A DNA stretch of 7,743 nucleotides from an uncultured Collinsella sp. Lineage in GTDB: Bacteria > Actinomycetota > Coriobacteriia > Coriobacteriales > Coriobacteriaceae. Below, piece by piece: positions 1-7,603 of the stretch; positions within the stretch are counted from its first letter, which is position 1, and each line of letters opens with the position of its first letter. Under the pieces are notes generated by a model. The model saw only the letters and a program-made list of their open reading frames with translations. It made no database searches and was not told where the DNA came from. Position numbers and translations under genes: made by a program. The stretch is taken from assembly GCA_905194675.1 (NCBI GenBank), contig CAJJTG010000065.1, positions 1 to 7,743 on the forward strand, given 5' to 3'.

Positions 1-805
1 GGTTCATAAACCCAAAGACCGAAACGCGGCTGACGGGGTTGACGGCGAGCAGGCGGGACCACAGCGAGTACGCGACGGCGGAAATAAGCGCCATGTAGAT
101 GATGAGCGCGATGGCGGGGGCAATTGCCGTGGGGGAGAGCGTGCCGCCCATCAAAAACCCGATGGCGGTGAGGACCAGGCCGCCGACCAAGAACTGCCAC
201 CCGGCAAGCAAGACGCCGTCGTGCTCGCGCGAGAAGATGCCAATGAGGCAGGTCGAAAGGGCACCCGCGACGGTGGAGGCCAGGATAAAGCCCTCGCCGT
301 CGAGCGTAAAGCCAAAGGTGCCGTCCGCGCCCGAAAGGTTGACGAGCGCGACACCGGCAAAGCCCAGTACGCAGCCGAGCACCTTGGCCGCATCGAGCTT
401 TTCGGTGCGAAACGCCAAGGCGGCAAAGAGGATTGCGAGGAAGTTGGCGCTGGCCTCGATGATGGAGCTCGACATAGCGCTTGCACGGGAGAGACCAAGG
501 TAGAAAAAGAAGTACTGGCCGATGGTCTGGAAGAGCGACAAGATGCAGAGGGGCTTGATATCACGCGCTTGCGGAACGAGCGGTCGGCGCTGGGCCACGC
601 TCATGCCAACAATGACCAGCATGCCGGCAAGGGTGAAGCGCAGACCCGCGAAGAGCAGCTGCGAGGCGCTGTCGTGCGCGGGAATGCCAAAGAGGCCGTA
701 GCCGATCTTGATGCAGGGGAAGGCGGAACCCCAGAGCGCGCAGCAGACGAGGCAGCCCAGGATGAGTCCGGGCAGGGTGGCGAGATACGGATTGCGGCTT
801 TCCAT
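1..805 (-). CDS. EamA/DMT-family transporter, 5' part (3' end beyond window)
   Basis: This is an inner-membrane carrier of the drug/metabolite transporter superfamily; the substrate cannot be told from sequence. The reading frame opens with ATG at 803-805 and stays open for 268 codons to the window edge. The start is preceded by AGGAAGGA about four bases upstream, a good ribosome binding site. The protein is almost wholly hydrophobic with about nine membrane helices visible. The first helix (about residues 10-30) carries the family-typical WGSAFPCIKIGYG, and the two EamA halves begin near residues 10 and 165. The central segment FFFYLGLSRASAMSSSIIEA followed by a helix and a short RTEK-type cytoplasmic turn matches the usual end of the first EamA repeat. 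Family members are about 290-310 residues, so perhaps 25-40 residues (the last helix and tail) are missing here. It lies just downstream of the purL terminator in the same direction. Family assignment is firm; transport substrate is unknown. Confidence 0.85.
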   Translation of the reverse strand, partial: MESRNPYLATLPGLILGCLVCCALWGSAFPCIKIGYGLFGIPAHDSASQLLFAGLRFTLAGMLVIVGMSVAQRRPLVPQARDIKPLCILSLFQTIGQYFFFYLGLSRASAMSSSIIEASANFLAILFAALAFRTEKLDAAKVLGCVLGFAGVALVNLSGADGTFGFTLDGEGFILASTVAGALSTCLIGIFSREHDGVLLAGWQFLVGGLVLTAIGFLMGGTLSPTAIAPAIALIIYMALISAVAYSLWSRLLAVNPVSRVSVFGFMN

Positions 806-830
806 GGTGTCCTTCCTGTATGCGCGAAGC

Positions 831-867
831 AAAAAAGAACCCGCCACCGGATGTGCCGGTGGCGGGT
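831..867 (-). terminator. Intrinsic terminator of purL
   Basis: An 11-bp perfect GC-rich stem (840-850 with 856-866, extended by an A-T pair at 839/867) closes a five-base loop, ATGTG. Read on the minus strand the stem is followed by TTCTTTTTTGC, a clear U-tract. It sits about 40 bases past the purL stop codon. On the plus strand only TGTTGTT follows, so it points in the purL direction. Confidence 0.88.
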
Positions 868-883
868 GTTGTTACCCGAGGGG

Positions 884-889
884 ATTGTA
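884..889 (-). promoter_or_regulatory. Possible -10 box for the DMT gene, upstream of the purL terminator
   Basis: The minus strand reads TACAAT (5 of 6 matches to TATAAT) between the purL stop and the terminator stem. The best -35 at 17-18 bases upstream is only TTCGCT, three matches, and lies inside the last purL codons. Only about 25 bases separate the terminator U-tract from the DMT start, so a DMT promoter would have to lie within or before the hairpin. Weak evidence, given for its position. Confidence 0.25.
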
Positions 890-904
890 CCCGATGGGAA
901 AGCT

Positions 905-3900
905 TTAAGCGAAGTAGGCTACGCCGCTCTCAAAGATCGGCATGAACTTATCGCCGGGGACATACTCGGGCACGTTGCGGTACAGGTTGTCGCCGCGACG
1001 CTCGGCATGGCCCATCTTGCCCAGAACGCGGCCGTCGGGGCTCGTGATGCCCTCGATGGCGAGTGCGGAGCCGTTGGGGTTGACGGAAAGGTCCATGCTG
1101 GGCTTGCCGTCCTCACCCACGTACTGAGTGGCGACCTGGCCGTTGGCGATCAGCTGGGCGAGCACCTCGTCATTGGCGACAAAGCGGCCCTCGCCGTGGC
1201 TGATGGCGACGGTGTAGGGGTCGTCCAGGCTGCACTGCGACAGCCACGGAGACAGGTTGGACGAGATGCGGGTGCGCACCAGACGGCTCTGGTGGCGACC
1301 GATGGTGTTGAACGTCAGCGTGGGCGCGTCGGGCGTGGCGTCGACGATGTCGCCGTAGGGCACCAGACCGAGCTTGACCAGGGCCTGGAAGCCGTTGCAG
1401 ATACCCAGCATGAGGCCGTCGCGGGCCTTGAGCAGGTCGCGGACTGCCTCGGTGACCTCGGGAGCGCGGAAGAACGCCGTGATGAACTTGGCGGAGCCGT
1501 CGGGCTCGTCGCCGCCCGAGAAGCCACCGGGGATCATGACGATCTGGCTTGCACGGATGCGGAGGGCAAGCTCGTGGGTGCTTTCGGCAACAGCCTCGGG
1601 CGTGAGGTTGTTGATCACGAAGGTGTCGGCCTCGGCGCCGGCGGCACGGAAGGCGCGGGCGCTGTCGTACTCGCAGTTGTTGCCGGGGAACACGGGGATG
1701 ATCACGCGCGGGCGGGCGATCTTGGCGCCGCCGTACACGTGGATATCCTTGGCGCGGAAGTCGATGGTCTCGACCTCGGGGGTCTCGCCGGCGCTGCGGT
1801 AGGCGAAGACGCCCTCGATGCCGCTCTCCCAGGCCTCCTGGAGCTCGGAGAGCTCGATGACCTCGGAGCCGGTATCGATGACATAGCCCTCGACGGTGGT
1901 GCCCAGGGGCTCGACGACAACGCCGTCGGCGACCTCAGGCAGCTCGGCGTCATCGGCGAGCTCGACGATAAAGCTGCCGTAGAGCGGGGTGAAGAAGCTC
2001 TCCACGTCCACATCCTCGGCAAGCTCGATACCGATCTGGTTGCCGACGCACATCTTAAAGAGGCTCTCGGCGCCGCAGCCGTAGCCGGGCGTGGAGACGG
2101 CCAGGGCGTCGCCGGTAGCAGTGAGCGCCTCGACGGCGTCAAACGCGGCGAGCAGCTGCTGGGCGTCGGGGCGGTAGTCTTCGCCATAGGTGGCGGGGGC
2201 GATGCGGACGACGCGGTGCGTCAGACCCTTGAACTCGGGCGAGACGGCGCGGGCGGCGCGGCCCACTGCCACAGCGAAGCTGATCAGGGTCGGTGGAACG
2301 TTGAGCTCGCCGGCCTCGTCCTCAAACGAACCGCTCATGGAGTCCTTGCCGCCGATGGCGCCGGCGCCCAGGTCGACTTGGGCCATGAGGGCACCAAGGA
2401 CGGCAGCCGTGGGCTTGCCCCAGCGCTCGGCCTCGGTGCGCAGACGCTCGAAGTACTCCTGGAAGGAGAGGTAGGCGCGCTTGTGCTCAAAGCCGGCGGC
2501 AACGAGCTTGGCGATGGACTCGACCACGGACAGGTAGGCGCCGGCAAACTGGTCGGCTTCCATCAAGTAGGGGTTGAAGCCCCATGCCATGGCGCTTGCC
2601 GTGGTGGTCTCGCCGTCCACGGGGAACTTGGCGACCATGGCCGAGCTCGGGGTGAGCTGCGTCTTGCCGCCAAAGGGCATGAGCACGGTCGCGGCGCCGA
2701 TGGTGGAGTCGAAGCGCTCGGAAAGGCCCTTGTTAGAAGCGACGTTGAGGTCGGTGACGAGCGAGGTCATGCGCTCGGCAAGCGTGGTGCCGGCCCAGCT
2801 GGGCTGCCACACGCTACGGGCGCACACGTGGGCGACCTGGTGCTTGGGTGCGCCGTTAGAGTTGAGGAACTCGCGGGACAGGTCGACGATGGCGACGCCG
2901 TTCCAGGCCATGCGCATGCGCGGCTCGGCGGTAACCTCGGCGATAACGGTCGCCTCGAGGTTCTCCTCGGCGGCGTAGCCCATGAACTCCTCGACGTCAC
3001 CGTCGGCGACGGCGCAGGCCATGCGCTCCTGGGACTCGGAGATAGCGAGCTCGGTGCCGTCAAGACCGTCGTACTTCTTGGTCACGGTATCAAGGTCGAC
3101 ATACAGGCCGTCGGCAAGCTCGCCTACGGCGACCGAGACACCGCCGGCGCCAAAGTCGTTGCAGCGCTTGATCAGACGGCAGGCATCGCCGCGGCGGAAC
3201 AGGCGCTGCAGCTTGCGCTCGACCGGGGCGTTGCCCTTCTGGACCTCGGCGCCCGATGTCTCGATGGACTCGGTGTTCTGGGTCTTGGAGGAGCCGGTGG
3301 CACCGCCGATGCCGTCACGGCCGGTGCGGCCGCCCAACAGGATGATCTTGTCGGTGGGGGCGGGGCACTCGCGACGCACGTGGTTTGCCGGGGTAGCGCC
3401 CACGACGGCGCCGACCTCCATGCGCTTGGCGACGTAGCCGGGGTGATAGAGTTCGTTGACCTGACCGGTGGCAAGGCCGATCTGGTTGCCGTAGCTGGAG
3501 TAGCCGGCGGCAGCAGTGGTCACGAGCTTACGCTGCGGCAGCTTGCCCTCGAGCGTCTCGGACACGGGGACGGTGGGGTCGCCGGCGCCGGTGACACGCA
3601 TGGCCTGGTACACGTAGCTGCGGCCCGACAGCGGGTCGCGGATGGCACCGCCCACGCAGGTGGCGGCACCGCCGAAGGGCTCGATCTCGGTCGGGTGGTT
3701 GTGGGTCTCGTTCTTAAAGAGGAACAGCCAGTCCTGGTCCTCGCCGTCGACATCGACCTTCACCTTGACGGTGCAGGCGTTGATCTCCTCGGACTCGTCG
3801 ACATCGGTCATGACGCCGGTCTTCTTGAGGTACTTGGCGCCGATGGTGCCCATGTCCATGAGGCAGACGGGCTTGGTGTCGCGACCGAGTTCGTGGCGCA

Positions 3901-4651
3901 TCTCCATGTAGCGGTCGAAGGCCTGCTGCACCACGGCGTCGTCGATCGTCACGTCGTCCAGGACGGTGCCGAAGGTGGTGTGGCGGCAGTGATCGGACCA
4001 GTAGGTGTCGATCACGCGGATCTCGGTGATGGTGGGGTCGCGATCCTCATCGCGGAAGTACTGCTGGCAGAAGGCGATGTCCGCTTCGTCCATGGCGAGA
4101 CCGCGCTCGGAAATAAAGGCGGCAAGGCCGGCCTCGTCGAGCTCACGGAAACCGTCGAGCACCTCGACGGGCTGGGGCTCGGGGGTCTCTATGTACAGCG
4201 TCTCGGGCAGGTCGAGCGAGGCGATGCGCGCCTCGACGGGGTTCACCACGTAGTGCTTGATGGCATCGATGGCGGCCTCGTCCAGAGCGCCCGAGATCAT
4301 ATAGACCTTGGCGGAGCGCACGGCGGGGCGCTCGCCCTGGCTGATGAGCTGCACGCACTCGCTGGCGGAGTCGGCGCGCTGGTCAAACTGGCCAGGCAGG
4401 AATTCGACGGCAAAGACGGCGTCATCGCTTGCGGGGAGCTCGTCGTAGGTCACATCGACCTGGGGCTCGCTAAAGACGGTCGGCACGCAGGAGCGGAAAA
4501 GCTCCTCGTCGATGCCCTCGACGTCGTAGCGGTTGATAATCCTCAGGGCCTCGATGCCCTTGATGCCGAGAATTTCGGTCAGCTCGCCCTTGAGCTGCTG
4601 AGCCTCGACGTCGAACCCGGGTTTCTTCTCCACGTAGATACGAGAGACCAT
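905..4651 (-). CDS. purL: Phosphoribosylformylglycinamidine (FGAM) synthase, single-chain PurL
   Basis: This cytoplasmic enzyme makes FGAM from FGAR, ATP and glutamine, the fourth step of de novo purine synthesis. The 1248-residue chain carries all parts that small-PurL organisms split into PurS, PurL and PurQ. An N-terminal PurS-like region covers about residues 1-155. The linker has the signature SDHCRHTTF at 219-227. The synthase halves carry KNETHNHPTEIEPFGG from 313 and GGRTGRDGIGGATGSS at 440-455. A class I glutaminase runs from about 980, with nucleophile Cys1085 in GICNGFQ and His1215/Glu1217 in GHAER. Length and motifs fit the Clostridium/Streptococcus clade (about 1240 residues) rather than the E. 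coli type (1295). The ATG at 4651 is preceded by AGGAAGG and AGGA; the stop is TAA. No pur gene is adjacent, and the terminator just downstream suggests a single-gene unit. All catalytic residues checked are intact. Confidence 0.97.
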   Translation of the reverse strand: MVSRIYVEKKPGFDVEAQQLKGELTEILGIKGIEALRIINRYDVEGIDEELFRSCVPTVFSEPQVDVTYDELPASDDAVFAVEFLPGQFDQRADSASECVQLISQGERPAVRSAKVYMISGALDEAAIDAIKHYVVNPVEARIASLDLPETLYIETPEPQPVEVLDGFRELDEAGLAAFISERGLAMDEADIAFCQQYFRDEDRDPTITEIRVIDTYWSDHCRHTTFGTVLDDVTIDDAVVQQAFDRYMEMRHELGRDTKPVCLMDMGTIGAKYLKKTGVMTDVDESEEINACTVKVKVDVDGEDQDWLFLFKNETHNHPTEIEPFGGAATCVGGAIRDPLSGRSYVYQAMRVTGAGDPTVPVSETLEGKLPQRKLVTTAAAGYSSYGNQIGLATGQVNELYHPGYVAKRMEVGAVVGATPANHVRRECPAPTDKIILLGGRTGRDGIGGATGSSKTQNTESIETSGAEVQKGNAPVERKLQRLFRRGDACRLIKRCNDFGAGGVSVAVGELADGLYVDLDTVTKKYDGLDGTELAISESQERMACAVADGDVEEFMGYAAEENLEATVIAEVTAEPRMRMAWNGVAIVDLSREFLNSNGAPKHQVAHVCARSVWQPSWAGTTLAERMTSLVTDLNVASNKGLSERFDSTIGAATVLMPFGGKTQLTPSSAMVAKFPVDGETTTASAMAWGFNPYLMEADQFAGAYLSVVESIAKLVAAGFEHKRAYLSFQEYFERLRTEAERWGKPTAAVLGALMAQVDLGAGAIGGKDSMSGSFEDEAGELNVPPTLISFAVAVGRAARAVSPEFKGLTHRVVRIAPATYGEDYRPDAQQLLAAFDAVEALTATGDALAVSTPGYGCGAESLFKMCVGNQIGIELAEDVDVESFFTPLYGSFIVELADDAELPEVADGVVVEPLGTTVEGYVIDTGSEVIELSELQEAWESGIEGVFAYRSAGETPEVETIDFRAKDIHVYGGAKIARPRVIIPVFPGNNCEYDSARAFRAAGAEADTFVINNLTPEAVAESTHELALRIRASQIVMIPGGFSGGDEPDGSAKFITAFFRAPEVTEAVRDLLKARDGLMLGICNGFQALVKLGLVPYGDIVDATPDAPTLTFNTIGRHQSRLVRTRISSNLSPWLSQCSLDDPYTVAISHGEGRFVANDEVLAQLIANGQVATQYVGEDGKPSMDLSVNPNGSALAIEGITSPDGRVLGKMGHAERRGDNLYRNVPEYVPGDKFMPIFESGVAYFA

Positions 4652-4835
4652 TGGTTCCTGCCTTCCTGATCGGTTGGGCGTACGGTACGGTATGCGGCAG
4701 CGGTCGGTTTACGGGGCAAGCCTCGCGGTCGCCTTGAGCCACATGTTTGTAAACCTCACTATGATACGACAGCTCGTGGCGCGTTGAGGACGGCGAGGGT
4801 GCTACAGTGATGCGCAATCAAGAGAAAGGCATCAC
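4652..4835. promoter_or_regulatory. Divergent intergenic region between purL and the antiporter gene
   Basis: This 184-bp region must hold the promoters of both divergent genes. The only AT-rich island is around 4743-4766. It gives TATGAT at 4760-4765 on the plus strand and TATCAT at 4761-4766 on the minus strand, each a plausible -10 box, but neither has a good -35 at 16-18 bases (TTGAGC at 4734-4739 is 20 bases from the plus-strand box). On the minus strand TTTACA (4748-4753) is a good -35 look-alike without a matching -10. The purL leader side has a short tandem TACGGTACGGTA at 4680-4691. I saw no clear riboswitch or leader terminator. Confidence 0.3.
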
Positions 4836-6398
4836 ATGGCATTCGTTTCGCTCGCCATCATCGCACTCGTGGCCTTTGCGAGTCCTTTTATCGCCTCGGC
4901 GATTCCTGGAAAACCCGTTCCCGAGACGGTCTTTTTGCTCGTGCTCGGTGCGGTGCTGGGACCCCATATGCTCGGCGTCATCCATGTAGATGCCGAGGTC
5001 TCGCTTGTGTCCGAGCTCGGTCTGGCCTTCTTGTTCCTGCTTGCCGGCTTTGAGATCGACCCCAAGAGCATCACGGGCGTCGAGGGGCGCTACGGCTTGG
5101 CGACGTGGGTCGTCACGTTTGGTATCGCCTGGCTTGCCGTGCGCTTTACCCCGTGGTTCTCGGTCAGTCATTTCGACGGTATCGCCGTGACGCTTGCCCT
5201 CACTTCTACGGCGCTCGGCACGCTCGTGCCCATTATGCGTGAGCGCTCGCTCACTGGCACGCGTGTGGGCGACTCGATTCTCGCGTATGGCACCTGGGGC
5301 GAGCTCGGCCCTGTGCTCGCCATGTCGGTGCTGCTGTCTGCCCGCACTGGCATCCAAACGCTCGTGATTCTTGGCCTGTTTGCGGTGGTTTGCGTGTTGC
5401 TGGCCGTGGTCCCGAGCCGCTCCAAGCGCGTCGGCAGCCGCTTCTTTGCGTTTGTTGAGGAGCGCGCCGATACCACGTCGCAGACCTTCGTGCGCCTGAC
5501 GGTGCTCATCCTGGTCACGCTCGTGGCGTTCTCAGCTGTCTTTGATCTCGACATCGTGTTGGGTTCTTTTGCCGCCGGCTTTGTCCTGCGCTATATCATC
5601 CCCGAGGGCAACCATACGCTCGAGACCAAGCTCGATGGCCTGGCCTACGGCTTTTTGATTCCGGTGTTCTTTACCGTATCGGGCGCAAAGATCGACCTGA
5701 CGGCCGTGGTGTCGCGCCCGGGCTTGCTTGCGGGCTTTATCGTGGCGTTGCTGATTATTCGTGCCGTGCCCATTCTTATTTCTATGAGCATTTGTCCTGC
5801 GACGCGCGATGTGTCGGCGTATGGCCGCATTACCGTGGCCCTGTACTGCACCACGGCCCTGCCGATCATCGTTGCCGTGACAAGCGTTGCCGTCAACGCG
5901 GGCGCGTTGTCGCAAGACATCGCGTCGGTTATGGTTGCCGCCGGCGCCATCACGGTGTTCTTGATGCCGCTGCTCGCGCAGCTCTTCTACCGCGTGGTGG
6001 ATGCTGCGCCGGTCGCCGCCGTGGCAGAAGTTGCCGAGCATCCATCCGATGCGCTCGACATCCTGCGCGCCCATCACGATTTGGCGAGCCTGCTCGCACG
6101 CGAGCACGAGCTGCTGACCTCGCATGGTCACGGTCGCGTATTCGAGGGCCTGCCTACGCTCGATACGATTGCCGAGCGTCTTTCCGCCGAGGCGGCGAGC
6201 GGTCATATCGATGCCCGTATTGTGGACGCGGCACATCTTCTTGCCGATAAGACCTATGGAGACGAGGTCGACCCGTCCGAGCTGACTCCGCGCGAGCGTC
6301 GCCGCCTGGAACGCGCCAAGCTCGCCGTGCGCGAATACCGCCGCCGCATGCTGGAGCTCTATGCGCGCGAAGAAGCCGAAGACGACGACGGTAAGTAG
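4836..6398 (+). CDS. CPA2-like cation:proton antiporter with C-terminal cytoplasmic extension
   Basis: This is an inner-membrane monovalent cation/proton antiporter (Na+/H+ exchanger fold) of 520 residues. The ATG at 4836 has AGAGAAAGG six bases upstream. About twelve to thirteen hydrophobic segments fill residues 1-388. Family-like features include PVPETVFLLVLGAVLGPHML at 27-46, FLFLLAGFEIDP at 65-76, the helix-breaking TSTALGTLVPIMRER at 123-137, and FLIPVFFTVSGAKIDL at 273-288. At the place where electroneutral members have ND and electrogenic ones DD, this protein reads GELGP (155-159), leaving Glu156 as the likely acidic residue. Residues about 390-520 are hydrophilic, helical in appearance, rich in Arg and Glu, and end in EEAEDDDGK. 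No RCK/TrkA nucleotide-binding motif is visible, so this is not a standard KefB/KefC. Ion specificity is not known. It is the only plus-strand gene and has its own ribosome binding site. Confidence 0.88.
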   Translation: MAFVSLAIIALVAFASPFIASAIPGKPVPETVFLLVLGAVLGPHMLGVIHVDAEVSLVSELGLAFLFLLAGFEIDPKSITGVEGRYGLATWVVTFGIAWLAVRFTPWFSVSHFDGIAVTLALTSTALGTLVPIMRERSLTGTRVGDSILAYGTWGELGPVLAMSVLLSARTGIQTLVILGLFAVVCVLLAVVPSRSKRVGSRFFAFVEERADTTSQTFVRLTVLILVTLVAFSAVFDLDIVLGSFAAGFVLRYIIPEGNHTLETKLDGLAYGFLIPVFFTVSGAKIDLTAVVSRPGLLAGFIVALLIIRAVPILISMSICPATRDVSAYGRITVALYCTTALPIIVAVTSVAVNAGALSQDIASVMVAAGAITVFLMPLLAQLFYRVVDAAPVAAVAEVAEHPSDALDILRAHHDLASLLAREHELLTSHGHGRVFEGLPTLDTIAERLSAEAASGHIDARIVDAAHLLADKTYGDEVDPSELTPRERRRLERAKLAVREYRRRMLELYAREEAEDDDGK

Positions 6399-6412
6399 TC
6401 GATACTTTCTCG

Positions 6413-6583
6413 GGGAAGCCGCGTCCCGCTTTAAAGACCCGAAACGGGATGTGGTTTCCGAAACGGGGAGCGTTGGGAAACTGTGTCCCGGAATGGGCGC
6501 TCAGAGTGGGATGCAGTTTCCGCGAGAGGCTCGTTAGGGAAAGCGCATCCCATTCTGAGCCGGAATTATGGGACGCAGTTTCC
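6413..6583. repeat. Array of six alternating inverted 15-base arms at 31-base pitch (REP/BIME-like)
   Basis: Six related arms start at 6414, 6445, 6476, 6507, 6538 and 6569, every interval being exactly 31 bases, with 16-base spacers. Odd arms read close to GGAAACTGCGTCCCG and even arms close to its reverse complement, CGGGACGCAGTTTCC. They can fold into three hairpins, each with a 15-base stem and 16-base loop: unit 1 at 6414-6459 (15 pairs, three G-U), unit 2 at 6476-6521 (15 pairs, three G-U), unit 3 at 6538-6583 (12 pairs, three mismatches). Neighbouring arms of different units can also pair, giving alternative hairpins. The pitches 31 and 62 are not multiples of three, which argues against coding. 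The array fills most of the space between the antiporter and the convergent SDR gene. The pattern is seen directly; the REP/BIME comparison is inference. Confidence 0.85.
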
Positions 6584-6590
6584 TTTTCGA
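6538..6590 (+). terminator. Possible weak terminator of the antiporter gene (third hairpin plus T-run)
   Basis: The third hairpin of the array ends in GTTTCC and is followed by TTTTCG at 6584-6589, giving a short U-tract in plus-strand RNA. The stem has three mismatches and a 16-base loop, so it is poorer than the other two terminators here. No other plus-strand terminator is visible downstream of the antiporter. No U-tract follows the array on the minus strand, so it does not look like an SDR terminator. Confidence 0.4.
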
Positions 6591-6639
6591 ATAGAAGAAG
6601 GTGCGCTCGGTTGAGGTTTAAAGCTGTGGCTTGCGACCT

Positions 6640-7389
<750 letters not shown>

Positions 7390-7461
7390 GGTGCTTCCTC
7401 TCATCGCGGGCGGACATTCGCAGCACAGCGTAGCGGTAGCCGGAATCGGTCGCGTTTGCAT

Positions 7462-7490
7462 ATCGGTGAACGGTAGCCCGCGTTACCGAT
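7462..7490. promoter_or_regulatory. Inverted repeat upstream of the SDR gene (possible operator)
   Basis: ATCGGTGAACG (7462-7472) and CGTTACCGAT (7481-7490) are inverted copies that pair over ten bases with one bulged G, separated by eight bases. The dyad lies about 73-101 bases before the SDR start and after the hom terminator, so it could be a regulator site or a leader hairpin. I could not find a convincing promoter next to it. Confidence 0.35.
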
Positions 7491-7530
7491 GAGCGGCTCG
7501 CGCAAATATGCTCTGCCGTTGTGCTTGGGG

Positions 7531-7573
7531 CAGGAGACAAAAGGGCTCCCGTCCCACATCGGACGGGAGCCCT
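7531..7573 (-). terminator. Intrinsic terminator of the hom-like gene
   Basis: A perfect 12-bp stem (7543-7554 with 7561-7572, plus an A-T pair at 7542/7573) encloses a six-base loop, CACATC. On the minus strand it is followed by TTTTGTCTCC. It lies about 30 bases past the stop codon of the gene at the right edge and separates it from the SDR gene. Confidence 0.88.
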
Positions 7574-7603
7574 CAAGGCGCGTATTGCTAGGCGAGCGTT
7601 GGG

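Noticed and set aside
221..4669. A 1482-codon open frame on the plus strand across the whole of purL and part of the transporter gene
   Set aside because: It is the antisense shadow of purL. Its protein is a monotonous mix of Gly, Ala, Asp, Leu, Val and His without domains, as expected from the complement of GC-rich codons, while the minus strand encodes a full set of PurL motifs.
4680..4691. TACGGTACGGTA tandem in the purL leader as a regulator site
   Set aside because: Two copies of a five-base word in GC-rich DNA are too little to separate from chance, and no matching dyad or riboswitch fold was seen.
4807..4989. Short plus-strand frame starting before the antiporter
   Set aside because: It is in another frame from the antiporter, uses the same upstream sequence that forms the antiporter ribosome binding site, and has no recognisable features.
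5532..6236. A 234-codon minus-strand frame opposite the antiporter
   Set aside because: It is rich in Arg, His and Gln as expected from the complement of a membrane protein, and has no domain or ribosome binding site.
6413..6583. CRISPR array
   Set aside because: The arms alternate in orientation, are only 15 bases and imperfect, and the 16-base spacers are too short. No cas gene is present.
7390..7461. Upstream extension of the SDR to a start at 7461
   Set aside because: The extra 24 residues do not look like SDR sequence, the start falls at the edge of the inverted repeat, and the ATG at 7389 has a better ribosome binding site.
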